Positions 38,697-48,802 are shown, numbered from the stretch's first letter. The stretch is DNA of 64,000 nt from Aquabacter spiritensis (GCF_004346185.1 NZ_SMAI01000018.1:1-64000); one strand, 5' to 3'. Notes: generated by a model not told the origin, from the letters alone. A program made the numbers and translations.

Positions 38697-39470
38697 ATGC
38701 TCGTCGACAGCCATTGCCATCTGGATTTTCCGGAGTTCGCTCCCGAACTCGACGCCGTGGTGGCGCGCGCCCGCGACGCCGGCGTGTCGCATCTCGTAAC
38801 CATCTCGACCCGGGTGCGGCGGTTTGACGAGATCCGGGCGATCGCCGAGCGCTTCGAGACCGTGTTCTGCACCGTCGGCACCCACCCGCACCAGGCGGCC
38901 GAGGAACCGGACGTGACGGCAGAAGAGCTCGTCGCCCTCTCGGCGCATCCCAAAGTGGTGGCGATCGGCGAAGTGGGGCTCGACTATCATTATGACAACA
39001 GCCCCCGTGCAGCGCAGGCACACGGCTTCCGCACCCATATCGCGGCGGCGCGTGAGACCGGCCTGCCGCTCGTGATCCACGCCCGCGCGGCGGACGACGA
39101 CGTCGCCGCCATCCTGGAAGAGGAGAGCGCAAAGGGCGCGTTTCCCTTCGTGCTCCACTGCTTCACCGGCGGGGCGGACCTCGCTCGGCGGGCGGTGGCG
39201 CTCGGCGGCTATGTGTCGTTTTCGGGGGTTTTGACGTTCAAGACCGGCGACGCGCTGCGGGCGATCGCGGCCGATCTGCCGGAAGAGCGGCTTCTCGTCG
39301 AAACCGATGCCCCTTTTCTCGCGCCGGTGCCGCATCGCGGCAAGTGCAACGAACCCGCCTTCGTGCGCGAGACCGCCAAGGTCCTGGCCGCGGCGCGGGG
39401 CGTGAGCCTCGACCATATCGCCGCACGCACAAGCGCGAACTTCTTCACCCTGTTCGCCAAGGCCCGCTGA
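38697..39470 (+). CDS. TatD-family metal-dependent hydrolase
   Basis: This 257-residue TIM-barrel deoxyribonuclease-like protein has DSHCHLDF (about 5-12, metal histidines), GEVGLDYH (metal Glu), VIHARAADDD and HCFTG, and LVETDAPFLAP (metal Asp). TatD proteins act as 3'-to-5' DNA/RNA exonucleases or in D-aminoacyl-tRNA turnover; the precise role is uncertain. The ATG at 38697 is used; a TTG seven codons upstream is in frame. In many relatives it follows metG, but here it stands alone. Confidence 0.92.
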   Translation: MLVDSHCHLDFPEFAPELDAVVARARDAGVSHLVTISTRVRRFDEIRAIAERFETVFCTVGTHPHQAAEEPDVTAEELVALSAHPKVVAIGEVGLDYHYDNSPRAAQAHGFRTHIAAARETGLPLVIHARAADDDVAAILEEESAKGAFPFVLHCFTGGADLARRAVALGGYVSFSGVLTFKTGDALRAIAADLPEERLLVETDAPFLAPVPHRGKCNEPAFVRETAKVLAAARGVSLDHIAARTSANFFTLFAKAR

Positions 39471-39554
39471 CGCGGCTAAGGCGGAACGTCCGAAGGGCAG
39501 GGACCTTCAACGGACTGGTCCGGGACGCGCCGGGTGTCCATCCGGGAGAGGCCA

Positions 39555-39578
39555 CCGCACGGACCGGAGCCCGTGCGG
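39555..39578. terminator. Hairpin between convergent genes
   Basis: CCGCACGG (39555-39562) and CCGTGCGG (39571-39578) form an 8-base stem between the tatD-like gene and the convergent helicase gene. There is no T-run on either strand, so terminator function is doubtful. Confidence 0.3.
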
Positions 39579-39586
39579 CAAAGGAC

Positions 39587-41134
39587 TCAGCCAGCCTTCA
39601 CACGCACCGGGCGCAGAAGGAAGGCAGGGAGGTGGGACATGTCGGCGGGTTCGGCGGCGCCGCGGTCATGCTCGCGGCGCGGCGGACGGGATGCGGTGCG
39701 CGCCGCCGGCTGGGCGGCAGGCTCCCGCGCAACGTCCCGACCGGACTCGCGCCCGGATTCGCGTCCAGGCTCGCGCGGCGGACGGGGTGCGCGCGGGGCG
39801 CGGGCCTCGGCCGGTTCCGCTGTCTTTTCCGGCGTCCGCTCGCGCTCGGGACGCTCGCGCCGGTCCCGTTCGGGGCGCTCGGGCCGTTCGCTGCGCTCGG
39901 GACGGTTCCGCTCGCTGCGTTCGCGCTCTTTGCCGCGGCCGGAGGCGCGATGCTTGTCGGTGCGGCCGTCGCGCTTTTCTTCGCGGCGGCGGCGCGGCGG
40001 CGCCTCGCCCAGGGGCTCGCCGCTCCAGGGAATCGCATTGCCGATCAGCTTCTCGATCGCCGCGAGGGATTTGGCGTCCTCGTGCGTGACGATGGAGATC
40101 GCCGCGCCCGCCCGGCCCGCGCGGCCGGTGCGGCCGATGCGGTGGACATAATCCTCGGCATGGTGCGGGACGTCGTAATTGAAGACGTGGCTCACCGCCG
40201 GGATGTCCAGGCCGCGGGCTGCGACGTCCGAGGCGACCAGGATCGCGGCTTCACCGGACCGGAATTGATCGAGTGCCTGGGTGCGGGAATGCTGATCCAT
40301 GTCGCCATGCAGGCAGACGGCGTTGAAGCCGTGCTTCTGCAGCGAACGATGCAGCACCGAGACCTCGCGCTTGCGGTTGCAGAACACGATCGCATTCTGC
40401 AGGCCCTCGACGGTCCGCATCAATTCGCGCAGCACGTCGCGCTTCTCGTAATCCTCGCTGCCCGATCCGACCAGGATCTGTGTCACCGTCGCCGCGGTGG
40501 AGGCGGGCTTGGACACCTCGACGCGGACCGGGTTGGACAGGAATTGCGAGACGAGGCGCTGGATCTCCGGCGGCATGGTGGCCGAGAAGAACAGCGTCTG
40601 GCGGGTGAAGGGCACCAGCTTGCAGACCCGCTCGATGTCCGGAATGAAGCCCATGTCCAGCATGCGGTCGGCCTCGTCGATCACGAGGACCTCGATTCCG
40701 GACAGGAGCAGCCGGCCGCGCTCGACATGGTCGAGAAGACGACCCGGGGTCGCGATCAGGACGTCGACGCCGCGCAGCAGCTTGGAATCCTGATCGCCGA
40801 ACGAGACGCCGCCGATCAGCAGCGCAACGTTCAGTTTGTGGTTCTTGCCGTAGCGGACGAAATTCTCTTCGACCTGGGCGGCGAGTTCGCGCGTCGGTTC
40901 GAGAATGAGGGTCCGGGGCATGCGCGCCCGCGCGCGCCCCTGCTCCAGCAGAGTGAGCATGGGAAGGGTGAAGGCGGCAGTCTTGCCGGTGCCGGTCTGC
41001 GCGAGGCCGAGCACGTCGCGCCGGGCCAGCACATGGGGGATGGCTTGGGCCTGGATCGGCGTGGGCTGCGTGTAGCCGGTCGCCGCGACGGCCGAAAGGA
41101 CCTTTTCGCTCAGGCCGAGTTCAGTGAATGACAT
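39587..41134 (-). CDS. DEAD-box RNA helicase, RhlE-like
   Basis: This 515-residue helicase has all core motifs: AQTGTGKT (I, about 47-54), PTRELA (Ia), TPGRLLD (Ib), DEAD (II), SAT (III) and HRIGRTGRAGR (VI), with Q-motif PTPIQAQAIP. After residue 375 or so comes a low-complexity tail rich in Arg, Glu, Pro and Ser (repeated RPER and SER units) that probably binds RNA. It unwinds RNA duplexes, likely in ribosome assembly or cold adaptation. The ATG at 41134 (MSFTEL) is the family start; the frame is open further upstream. A strong promoter lies 107 bases upstream, leaving a long leader. Confidence 0.93.
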   Translation of the reverse strand: MSFTELGLSEKVLSAVAATGYTQPTPIQAQAIPHVLARRDVLGLAQTGTGKTAAFTLPMLTLLEQGRARARMPRTLILEPTRELAAQVEENFVRYGKNHKLNVALLIGGVSFGDQDSKLLRGVDVLIATPGRLLDHVERGRLLLSGIEVLVIDEADRMLDMGFIPDIERVCKLVPFTRQTLFFSATMPPEIQRLVSQFLSNPVRVEVSKPASTAATVTQILVGSGSEDYEKRDVLRELMRTVEGLQNAIVFCNRKREVSVLHRSLQKHGFNAVCLHGDMDQHSRTQALDQFRSGEAAILVASDVAARGLDIPAVSHVFNYDVPHHAEDYVHRIGRTGRAGRAGAAISIVTHEDAKSLAAIEKLIGNAIPWSGEPLGEAPPRRRREEKRDGRTDKHRASGRGKERERSERNRPERSERPERPERDRRERPERERTPEKTAEPAEARAPRAPRPPREPGRESGRESGRDVAREPAAQPAARTASRPPRREHDRGAAEPADMSHLPAFLLRPVRVKAG

Positions 41135-41247
41135 TGCGTCGCTTAGTGCGGCAGCGCCCCGCTGATCACGCGCTCCATGCCGTACGGAGCTGCACGAGTG
41201 GTCGTCGTTCGGCGCGCTTGGATTCGAAAACTCGGACGACGCCTTGC

Positions 41248-41275
41248 AAAATAAGGATTTTGTGCGCTGTGTCAA
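41248..41275 (-). promoter_or_regulatory. Strong sigma70-like promoter of the DEAD-box gene
   Basis: On the minus strand, a perfect TTGACA (41275-41270) and TATTTT (41253-41248) are 16 bases apart. Transcription would start near 41241 and give a leader of about 107 bases before the ATG at 41134. Long leaders are common on cold-induced helicase genes. Confidence 0.6.
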
Positions 41276-41341
41276 TGATGGCGTCCGAAAGGGTGCAAAG
41301 CGTCAAGAGATCGGGTGGTCGCAGGTCGTTCACGGGCGGGG

Positions 41342-41370
41342 TTGACAGACGGCTCGGCAAGGCGAATGTA
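41342..41370 (+). promoter_or_regulatory. Candidate promoter of the MFS gene
   Basis: TTGACA (41342-41347) is followed after 17 bases by AATGTA (41365-41370). The start would lie about 20 bases before the ATG at 41396. The -35 is perfect and the -10 is modest. Confidence 0.45.
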
Positions 41371-41395
41371 AGGTCGCCTTCCTTTCGCGTGTCCA

Positions 41396-42556
41396 ATGCC
41401 CTTCACCTTCATTCTCGGCTTCGCCGGTTTCGCCAGCGCATTCTCGCTGCGCGCCGTCGAGCCCACTCTCACCCTGATCGCGGGGGATCTGCAGATCTCC
41501 CTGCAGGAGGCGGCTCTGCTGTCCTCCGCCTTCGCCGTGCCCTATGCGCTGTCGCAATTGGTCTTCGGCATGGTGGGGGACGCCTTCGGCAAGGTGCGCG
41601 TCATGCGCCTGACCTTGACCATGATGAGCATCGGCCTCGTCGCCTGCGCCATCGCGCCGACGCATGGGACTTTGATGGCGGCGCGAATCTTCACCGGCGC
41701 CTGGTCCGGCGGCATCATTCCGGTGTCCTTCGCGCTGGTGGGGGATCGCTTCTCTTATGCCGATCGGCCGGCGGCGCTCGGGCGGATCTTGATGCTGGTG
41801 GTGTTCGGCCAGCTCGCCGGCGCGGCGATATCGGGCATCATCGCGACCGGCTTTGGCTGGCGCGCGGTGTTCTGGCTCTCGACCGCGCTGGGATTGCTGG
41901 CCGCCGTCGGGCTGTTCGGCTTCGTCACCGAGACAGCAGTCCGGCAGCGTTTCTCCCTTTCGGAGGCGATCGACCGCTATCGTTCGGTCCTGCGAAATCC
42001 GATCTCGACGCGGCTCTTTACGATTGTCGCGATCGAGGGCGCCTTCATCTTCGGCTGCTTCCCGTTCGTTGCCGCCCATATGATCGAGCAGAACTTCGGA
42101 GACGCCGTGGAAGCGGGGATCGCCCTCGGCGCGTTCGGCGTCGGCGGCATCCTCTATACAGCGCTGGTGACGCAGGTGATGCGCTGGCTCGGCCTTCCCG
42201 GCATGTCGATGGGGGGCGCGATCGTCGCCGGCCTGAGTTTTCTGCTGATCGCAGAGGTGCCCTCACTGCCTGTGGTCATTGTGCTGTTCGCGCTGTCGGG
42301 CTTCGGCTTCTACATGATCCACAACACCATCCAGATCATGTCGACGGAGTTGGTGCCCTCGGCCCGCGGGTCCGGCGTGTCGCTCTATGCGACGAGCTTC
42401 TGGTGCGGCCAGGCGGCCGGCGCGGCACTCGCGGCCCAGGCGGTGCCGCTGATCGGCACCGGCGGCATGTTCATCGGCGCGGGGATCGGCCTCTTCGCCT
42501 TGGGCTGGCCGGCTTATGTGGTGGCGCGCAGCTCGCTGCAGCAGCACCAGCCCTGA
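41396..42556 (+). CDS. MFS transporter
   Basis: This 386-residue protein has twelve hydrophobic helices in two halves, and the loop after helix 2 has the MFS pattern GMVGDAFGKVRVMRL (about 58-72). The fold suits drug, sugar or organic-acid efflux or uptake. No motif fixes the substrate; by length and helix pattern it resembles the DHA1 efflux group. It is divergent from the helicase gene and convergent with trpE, so context gives no clue. Confidence 0.85.
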   Translation: MPFTFILGFAGFASAFSLRAVEPTLTLIAGDLQISLQEAALLSSAFAVPYALSQLVFGMVGDAFGKVRVMRLTLTMMSIGLVACAIAPTHGTLMAARIFTGAWSGGIIPVSFALVGDRFSYADRPAALGRILMLVVFGQLAGAAISGIIATGFGWRAVFWLSTALGLLAAVGLFGFVTETAVRQRFSLSEAIDRYRSVLRNPISTRLFTIVAIEGAFIFGCFPFVAAHMIEQNFGDAVEAGIALGAFGVGGILYTALVTQVMRWLGLPGMSMGGAIVAGLSFLLIAEVPSLPVVIVLFALSGFGFYMIHNTIQIMSTELVPSARGSGVSLYATSFWCGQAAGAALAAQAVPLIGTGGMFIGAGIGLFALGWPAYVVARSSLQQHQP

Positions 42557-42640
42557 GCCCGCTCGGGTCAACCGAGACTTCGATACTTCGGTTCAAGACA
42601 TTAAAAATTAAAGGAAAAACGCCACTCTTCATTAAATGGC

Positions 42641-44152
42641 TCATTGGCTGCGCGTGGCGCGGGCGGCGAACCGGACCGCCTCCTCGCCGGCACGGAACAG
42701 CGCCTTGGCCTTGTTCACGCATTCCTGGTGCTCGCTCGCCGGCACCGAATCATAGACCAGCCCGGCCCCGGCCTGGACATGCATGCGCCCGTCCTTGACC
42801 ACGGCGGTCCGCAGCACGATGCAGGTGTCCATCTCGCCATTGGCGCCGAAATAGCCGATCGCCCCGGCATAGATGCCGCGTTTGTCCTTCTCCAGTTCGT
42901 CGATGATTTCCATCGCGCGGACCTTCGGTGCCCCGGAGACGGTGCCTGCGGGAAACCCGGCGGCGAGCGCGTCGAGCGCATCGAACCGCGGATCGAGCCG
43001 GCCCTCGACGTTCGATACGATGTGCATCACCTGGCTGTAGCGCTCGATGAAATAGCTGTCGGTGACCGCGACGCTGCCGATCTGCGACACCCGGCCGGCA
43101 TCGTTGCGCCCGAGATCGAGCAGCATCAAATGCTCGGCGCGCTCCTTCGGGTCGGCGAGAAGCTCGGCCGCCAGAGCCTCGTCCTCCCCGGGATTGGCAC
43201 CGCGCCGCCGGGTCCCGGCGATCGGGCGGATCGTCACCCTGCCGCCGCGCACGCGGACCAGGATTTCCGGGCTCGAACACACCACCGAGAAGCCGGGAAA
43301 GTTGAGATAGACCAGAAACGGTGCGGGATTGATGCGGCGCAGCGCCCGGTAGAGGGCGAAGGGCGGCAGCGCGAACGGGCTCTCGAAACGCTGCGAGAGC
43401 ACCACCTGGAACACGTCGCCGGCGCGGATATAATCCTTCGCCCGGTCGACCATGGCGCAGAATTCGGCTTCGGTGGTGTTCGAGAGCGCCTCGACATGGC
43501 CGTGGAACGGCTCGGGGGCGGGATGGGCCATCGGCCGGTCGAGTGCCGCCACGATGCCGTCGAGCCGGTCGAGCGCCGCCTCCAGCGCGGCTTTGGCCGA
43601 GACGCCGGGTCGCGGGCGAACCGGGGTGATGGCGGTCAATTCGTCCTTCACGGCATCGAACACGACCATGATGGTCGGCCGGATCAGCAGCGCGTCGGGA
43701 ACGCCGATCGGATCGGGCTTGGCCGGGCCGAGCCGCTCCATCTGCCGCACCATGTCATAGCCGAGATAGCCGAAGACGCCCGCCGCCATCGGCGGGGCCC
43801 CTTCGGGCAGAGCGATGGCGGAGTCCGCGAGCAGAGCGCGCAGCGCGTCCAGCGGGGCCTCGGGGCAGGGGGTGAAGGCGTCGGGATCGGTCGCGGCCGA
43901 GCGATTGATTTCGGCGCGGCCGTCCTGCGTGCGCCAGATCAGGTCCGGCTCCAGCCCGATCATCGAATAGCGGCCGCGCGTCTCCCCGCCCTCGACCGAT
44001 TCGAGCAGGAAGCTGTTGGGCCGCTCGCCGGCGATCTTGAGGAAAGCGGAGACCGGCGTTTCCAGGTCGGCGATCAATGTCGTCGACACGACCTGCGCCT
44101 CGCCGCGCAGATAAAGCTGCGCGAACGCGTCGAAATCGGTGGGGGCGTTCAT
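42641..44152 (-). CDS. trpE: Anthranilate synthase component I
   Basis: This 503-residue chorismate-using enzyme makes anthranilate with a TrpG glutaminase. It has the tryptophan feedback site LLESVEGGETRGRYS (about 49-63). The catalytic C-terminal half carries PIAGTRRRG, HLMLLDLGRNDAGRV and SGAPKVRAMEIIDELE. It is separate from trpG here, unlike the fused TrpEG of some rhizobia. It lies 3 bases after ppiD, a common alphaproteobacterial pair. No leader peptide is seen in front because it is an internal operon gene. Confidence 0.95.
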   Translation of the reverse strand: MNAPTDFDAFAQLYLRGEAQVVSTTLIADLETPVSAFLKIAGERPNSFLLESVEGGETRGRYSMIGLEPDLIWRTQDGRAEINRSAATDPDAFTPCPEAPLDALRALLADSAIALPEGAPPMAAGVFGYLGYDMVRQMERLGPAKPDPIGVPDALLIRPTIMVVFDAVKDELTAITPVRPRPGVSAKAALEAALDRLDGIVAALDRPMAHPAPEPFHGHVEALSNTTEAEFCAMVDRAKDYIRAGDVFQVVLSQRFESPFALPPFALYRALRRINPAPFLVYLNFPGFSVVCSSPEILVRVRGGRVTIRPIAGTRRRGANPGEDEALAAELLADPKERAEHLMLLDLGRNDAGRVSQIGSVAVTDSYFIERYSQVMHIVSNVEGRLDPRFDALDALAAGFPAGTVSGAPKVRAMEIIDELEKDKRGIYAGAIGYFGANGEMDTCIVLRTAVVKDGRMHVQAGAGLVYDSVPASEHQECVNKAKALFRAGEEAVRFAARATRSQ

Positions 44153-44155
44153 GGT

Positions 44156-46048
44156 CTATTGCTCGCCGCCGATTGCGGTCTGGAACGACCGCTCATTGAT
44201 TTCGACCCCGAGTTCGGTGCGCAGCCCGGCGACATATTGCAGAAGCAGGTCGGTCTCCATCTGCCGGGCGATCTGCTGGTCCAGCTCCTGATCGCTCGGT
44301 CCTGCGGGCGGCAGCGTCACTTTGGTCACCTGGAACACCAGCCGCTCGGTCGGCGTCGCACCCGGCGCCGAGCCGACCCCTCCCACCTTGACCTCGAAGA
44401 TCTGGTTCAGGGCGTCGCCGGAGAAATCGGCGCTGGCGCGGCCGCGCTGCAGGCCGTCGGCGGTCTTCACGTCGAGCTTCGCCGCCGCCGCGAGGTCTGC
44501 GAGCGACTTGCCCGCCTGCGCCGCCTCGAGGAGAGACTTCGCCGCCGCGTCCACCACTTTAACGGTCTCGTCTTCGCTCCAGCGCGCCTTCACGAGGTCT
44601 TTCACCTCGTCGAAGGGGCGCTCGCGTGACGGCGTGACTTCCAGAACGTCGAACCAGACATAGCCGCCATTCTGCGGCAGTTGGATCACATCGGCCTCGA
44701 TGCCGGGCTGGGTCGCGAACGCGCCGGACACCACATCCTGGCGGCCGGGAATATCGGTCAGCTCCGCGCCGGTGGGATCGCGGCCGGACCGGTCCACGGC
44801 CTCGAGCGTGTCGATGGCGAGGCCGAGCTTCTGCGCGACTTCGGCGAGGGTCGAGCCGGCCGCCCGCTCGTCCTCGATGGCGTCGTGCTTGTCGAGGAGG
44901 TCGCGCCGCGCCCGCTCCAGCGCGATTTCCTGCCGCAACTGGTCCCGCACTTGGTCGAACGGCTGCTGCTGGCCGGGCTGTATAGCCGCAACATGGACCA
45001 GAGCGGATCCGAAGGCGCCGGGGATCGGGCCACTCGTTCCGCCGTCGGGCAATGTAAAGGCGGCTTCGGCGATCTTCGTGTCGATCAGATCGGCCCGCGT
45101 TACCAGACCGAGATCGACGTCCTTCGGCCCCAGCCCGCGGGCGGCGGCGATGTCGAGGAAGCTGGCGCCGGCCTTGATCTTGTCGTCGGCGGCCTGGGCG
45201 GCGGCGGCGTCCGGGAACACGATCTGCTGGATCTGGCGGCGCTCGGGGGTGCCGAATCGGGCGGGATTGGACTCGTAGGCGGCCTTCAGATCCGCCTCGG
45301 ACACCTCGATCCATTGCGCAAGATTGGCGGGCGTGAGCGCGAGGAGGGCGACTTTGCGGAATTCGGGGGCGCGGAACGTCACTTTGCGGGCGTCGTAGAA
45401 CGCCTTGAGCTGGTCCTCGGTCGGCTCGGGCAGAGCCGGGGCGGCGGCGGGGGTGACGACGACATAAGCGATATCGCGCTGCTCGGTCTGATAGCGGTGC
45501 AGCGCGTCGCTCAAGACGCGCGGTACGACCATTCCGCCGCCGAAGGATTCGACGATCTCCTGGCGCAACGTCCGCTGCTTCTCCATCGCGATGAAGCGCA
45601 GCTCGGTGAGGCCGTTGCTGCGCAGCAATTGCTCGAAATAGGCCGGCTCGAACTCGCTCGCCCCGGGGCGGCGGAAATCGGGATTGGCGCGGATCTCACG
45701 GGCGATCTCGTCGTCGGACAGGGCGAGGCCGCGGCGCTTGGCGTCGTCGTCGAGGGCGGCTTCCGCGATCATCTGGCTGAGGATCTGACGGTCGAGACCG
45801 AACGCCCGCGCCTGATCCGGCGTGATCGGGCGGCCGGTGCTGCGGCTGATCCTCTGGATCTGGTCGAGATATTGCTGGCGGAAGGCCGCGACCGGTATTT
45901 CCGTGTCGCCCACCTTGGCAACCGCGCTGGTCCCGTATCCGCGGAAGACGTCGGAGATCCCCCAGATGACGAAACTGAGGGTGAGGACCAGGAGGAAGGC
46001 CTTGGCGACGAGCCCGGAGGCGCCTTTGCGGAGTGTTTGCAGTACCAT
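44156..46048 (-). CDS. ppiD: PpiD-like periplasmic folding factor
   Basis: This 630-residue protein has a short cytosolic start and one membrane helix (about 14-30, [19 protein letters not shown]), then a long periplasmic part. That contains a SurA-like N-terminal chaperone region (about 40-190), a parvulin-type PPIase region (about 255-360) and a C-terminal extension. PpiD assists newly exported proteins at the Sec translocon. Several parvulin active-site residues are poorly conserved, so it may be mainly a chaperone. It is the first gene of the ppiD-trpE pair and is divergent from tpiA. Confidence 0.9.
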   Translation of the reverse strand: MVLQTLRKGASGLVAKAFLLVLTLSFVIWGISDVFRGYGTSAVAKVGDTEIPVAAFRQQYLDQIQRISRSTGRPITPDQARAFGLDRQILSQMIAEAALDDDAKRRGLALSDDEIAREIRANPDFRRPGASEFEPAYFEQLLRSNGLTELRFIAMEKQRTLRQEIVESFGGGMVVPRVLSDALHRYQTEQRDIAYVVVTPAAAPALPEPTEDQLKAFYDARKVTFRAPEFRKVALLALTPANLAQWIEVSEADLKAAYESNPARFGTPERRQIQQIVFPDAAAAQAADDKIKAGASFLDIAAARGLGPKDVDLGLVTRADLIDTKIAEAAFTLPDGGTSGPIPGAFGSALVHVAAIQPGQQQPFDQVRDQLRQEIALERARRDLLDKHDAIEDERAAGSTLAEVAQKLGLAIDTLEAVDRSGRDPTGAELTDIPGRQDVVSGAFATQPGIEADVIQLPQNGGYVWFDVLEVTPSRERPFDEVKDLVKARWSEDETVKVVDAAAKSLLEAAQAGKSLADLAAAAKLDVKTADGLQRGRASADFSGDALNQIFEVKVGGVGSAPGATPTERLVFQVTKVTLPPAGPSDQELDQQIARQMETDLLLQYVAGLRTELGVEINERSFQTAIGGEQ

Positions 46049-46203
46049 CTTGCTTCAATTCGGAGGAGCGCGGCGGGCCGGCGCAGGAGGCGCGCATCAT
46101 AGGGAGGGGGGCGTTCGCTCGCAACGGAGCCGGAGCAGGAGTTTGCAGCCCGTCCGAGGCTCTGCTAACGCGAGGGAAATCAATGCGGAACACGGAGATC
46201 ACC

Positions 46204-46977
46204 ATGCCAGCCGCTTCCCGCCCGCTCGTCGCCGGAAACTGGAAGATGAACGGAATGCGGCACGCGGGCGCCGAACTCCTCGCCATGGTGGAGGGATATG
46301 ATTCCGCGCTCGCCGCGCGGGTCGACCTGCTGGTGTGTCCGCCTGCGACGCTGCTCGCGCAATTCGCCGCCACCGCCGCCGAAACCGGAATCGCCATCGG
46401 CGCGCAGGATTGTCATTCCGCGACGGCCGGTGCGTTTACCGGCGACCTCTCCGCCGAAATGCTGGCCGATGCCGGCGCCAGCCATGTGATCGTCGGCCAC
46501 AGCGAGCGCCGGACCCTGCATCAGGAAAGCGACGCGCTGGTCAAAGCCAAGGTCGAGGCGGCATGGCGGGCCGGGCTCGTGGCGATCGTCTGCGTCGGCG
46601 AAAGCGAAGCCGAGCGCCGGTCCGGCGCCGCCCTTGAGGTCGTCGCGGCCCAGATTCGCGGTTCGGTGCCGCAGGGCGCGCGGGGCGATCGCCTGATTGT
46701 CGCCTATGAGCCGATCTGGGCGATCGGCACGGGCCTCGTCCCGACGGTCGCCGATGTCGAGGACATGCACGGGACGATCCGGCGGGTGCTCGGCGAGGTG
46801 AGTGGCGAGGCGGCCGCGATGCGCCTGCTCTATGGCGGCTCGGTCAAGCCGGAGAATTGCGATGCGCTTCTGTCGGCGCGCGACGTCGACGGGGCGCTGG
46901 TCGGCGGCGCGAGCCTGAAGGCGGCGGATTTTCTGGCCATCGCGAACATTTACCGGCAGCACGCCCTCAGCGCATGA
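46204..46977 (+). CDS. tpiA: Triosephosphate isomerase
   Basis: This 257-residue TIM barrel interconverts dihydroxyacetone phosphate and glyceraldehyde-3-phosphate. It has VAGNWKMNG with the catalytic Lys, VIVGHSERR with the catalytic His, [12 protein letters not shown] with the catalytic Glu, and phosphate loops [11 protein letters not shown] and VGGASL. The ATG at 46204 has GGAG eight bases before it; an in-frame ATG at 46183 would add seven residues. Confidence 0.97.
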   Translation: MPAASRPLVAGNWKMNGMRHAGAELLAMVEGYDSALAARVDLLVCPPATLLAQFAATAAETGIAIGAQDCHSATAGAFTGDLSAEMLADAGASHVIVGHSERRTLHQESDALVKAKVEAAWRAGLVAIVCVGESEAERRSGAALEVVAAQIRGSVPQGARGDRLIVAYEPIWAIGTGLVPTVADVEDMHGTIRRVLGEVSGEAAAMRLLYGGSVKPENCDALLSARDVDGALVGGASLKAADFLAIANIYRQHALSA

Positions 46978-46994
46978 GGACGGGCTGCCCGGCC

Positions 46995-47015
46995 GATCCG
47001 GACACGTGCCGGATC
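46995..47015. terminator. Hairpin between convergent tpiA and bamE
   Basis: GATCCGG (46995-47001) and CCGGATC (47009-47015) flank seven bases in the short gap between two convergent stops. No T-run follows on either strand. It may be a weak bidirectional terminator. Confidence 0.35.
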
Positions 47016-47022
47016 CCAATCG

Positions 47023-47490
47023 TCACATCGTGAAGTTGGTCGCCTGGATGATCTGCTTCAGCACGCTCAATTCCTCACCCGAGGTCGGCGTGGTCTGCGA
47101 CACGAAGTCGAAGATCTTGCCGTCCTGCAGCCCATAATTGGCGACGCGGGTGACGCGGCGGTCCTTGCCGAAATAAATCGCGACCACCTTCTGGTCGACG
47201 ATTTCGGGCTTCAGGAACGCGACCTTCTTTTCGGTCTGCGAGATATAATAGAAGACGTCGCCCTGAACGGTCGCGACGGTGGAGGGCGTGCCGAGGACCA
47301 GCAGAACCTGCTCCTGGCTGGAGCCGACCGGAACCTGGTCGAGGGATCCTTCATTCAGCACGTAGCCGCGCTGATAGGTCCGCACGACGCCGCTCAGCGA
47401 GGTTCCGGTGCCGCCGACGATGTTCGAACACCCGGCCGCCAGCCCCGCAAGAAGCAAGGCCCCCACCAGCTTGCATCGCGATCCGTGCAT
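47023..47490 (-). CDS. bamE: Outer-membrane assembly lipoprotein BamE (SmpA/OmlA)
   Basis: This 155-residue lipoprotein has a signal ending LLLAGLAAGC, with the lipidated Cys near residue 21. It then has the SmpA/OmlA domain with VGSSQEQVLLVLGTPST (about 56-72) and the strand-rich remainder. BamE supports the BAM complex that inserts beta-barrel proteins. The ATG at 47490 is preferred; an in-frame GTG eight codons upstream is possible. It is divergent from the chaperone and fatty-acid block. Confidence 0.9.
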   Translation of the reverse strand: MHGSRCKLVGALLLAGLAAGCSNIVGGTGTSLSGVVRTYQRGYVLNEGSLDQVPVGSSQEQVLLVLGTPSTVATVQGDVFYYISQTEKKVAFLKPEIVDQKVVAIYFGKDRRVTRVANYGLQDGKIFDFVSQTTPTSGEELSVLKQIIQATNFTM

Positions 47491-47642
47491 GGATTGAAGC
47501 CCAAATGACGCCACGCCAGTTCCCTTATCTTCCCGCCGTCACGACGGCGGAGATCTGCCACCCTTGCCACGCCACGCTCGGCAGGCTACGCCCGGTTTTG
47601 CCTCCGGCGCCGGCCCGATTTCGGCCCGGCCGATAACCTGCC

Positions 47643-48200
47643 ATGCGCCAGATGATCTTCAACCTGTTTCGTCGCCCGCGCCAGAACGCCACCATCGAGC
47701 GCCTGTATGGCGCGATCGTGGCGCAATCACGTCGGCCGGACTTCTACACCGCCTTGAGCGTGCCCGATACTATCGAGGGGCGGTTCGAGTTGCTATTGCT
47801 CCACACTTTCCTGATATGCCATCGGCTCAAGGCCGAGGATGAGGCGGGAAAGGCCATGTCGCAGGATGTGTTCGACGCCTTTCTCGACGACATGGATCGG
47901 ACCCTGCGCGAGATGGGCGTGGGCGACCTCTCGGTGCCGAAACGCATGAAGAAGATCGGCCAGGCCTTTTACGGCCGCACCGCCGCCTATGATGCTGCGC
48001 TCGCGGAGGGGCAGGCGGCCGTTGCGGCGGCCTTGGCCCGCAATGTCTTCGAAGTCCCGCCCGGCGACCCCCGGGCCGACCGGCTGGCATCGTATGTCGG
48101 TGCGGCCGTGCGCCGCCTGGCGCAGATGCCGGTCGCATCGCTCGCCGGCGAGTCCGCGCCGTTTCCCGCACCCGACCAACCGGAGGCGCCTTATGTCTGA
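47643..48200 (+). CDS. Ubiquinol-cytochrome c chaperone (CBP3) family protein
   Basis: This 185-residue protein of the CBP3/UQCC1 family is helped in recognition by RFELLLLHTFLICHRLK (about 43-59), DVFDAFLDDMDRTLREMGVGDL and KRMKKIGQAFYGR. In mitochondria CBP3 helps cytochrome b assembly; the bacterial role is presumed similar. The block order bamE, this gene, DUF177, plsX, fabH, ihfA, merR is conserved across alphaproteobacteria. It overlaps the next gene by 8 bases. Confidence 0.9.
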   Translation: MRQMIFNLFRRPRQNATIERLYGAIVAQSRRPDFYTALSVPDTIEGRFELLLLHTFLICHRLKAEDEAGKAMSQDVFDAFLDDMDRTLREMGVGDLSVPKRMKKIGQAFYGRTAAYDAALAEGQAAVAAALARNVFEVPPGDPRADRLASYVGAAVRRLAQMPVASLAGESAPFPAPDQPEAPYV

Positions 48201-48705
48201 GGCCCCTTATTCCTTTATCGTCCGGATCGCCGATCTGCCCCAGACCGGCACCGTCTTCCGCCTGGAACCCGACGCCGCCACGCGAGACCGGCTCGCCCGT
48301 CACATCGACGTCCTGGCGATCCATCGGCTCGAAGCGGAACTGAGCGTGCGTCCGGTCGGCGAGGGGGCCCGCGTCACGGGCGGGATCTCGGCGGACCTGC
48401 AGCAGATGTCCGTGGTCTCGCTCGAGCCGTTCGACACCACGATCGGCGAGGATGTGGACGTCCGGTTCGAACCCCAGGCGGATCCGGAGCCCACGCCGGA
48501 CGAATCCGCCGAAGACCTCGAACGCGATCCGCCCGATCCGCTCGTCGACGGACAGGTCGACCTCGGCGATCTGGTGACGGAGTTTTTGTCGCTCGGCGTC
48601 GACCCCTATCCACGCCGGCCCGGCGAGGTGTTCGAGGCGCCGGCCCAAGACGACGACGCGCCGTCGCCCTTTGCGGCACTCGCGCACCTGAAGGATAAAC
48701 TGTGA
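48193..48705 (+). CDS. DUF177 (YceD-like) protein
   Basis: This 170-residue acidic protein of the DUF177 family is linked in many bacteria to ribosomal protein L32 and 23S rRNA maturation. It has a beta-rich first half (GISADLQQ, then SLEPFDTTI, though the usual CxR/CxC cysteines are absent). An acidic segment then ends in DGQVDLGDLVTEFLSLGVDPYPR, trimmed here to its conserved core. It usually precedes rpmF or plsX; here plsX follows about 100 bases later. Confidence 0.87.
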   Translation: MSEAPYSFIVRIADLPQTGTVFRLEPDAATRDRLARHIDVLAIHRLEAELSVRPVGEGARVTGGISADLQQMSVVSLEPFDTTIGEDVDVRFEPQADPEPTPDESAEDLERDPPDPLVDGQVDLGDLVTEFLSLGVDPYPRRPGEVFEAPAQDDDAPSPFAALAHLKDKL

Positions 48706-48802
48706 TGCGCCGTGCCCGCAGTTGCGGCCCGCTTGCGAGCCGCTATTGTCCCCGCGCGCGGCTTCGGGCGCGTTCGACCGAAGCAACCGGAACCTGTCCT
48801 GA

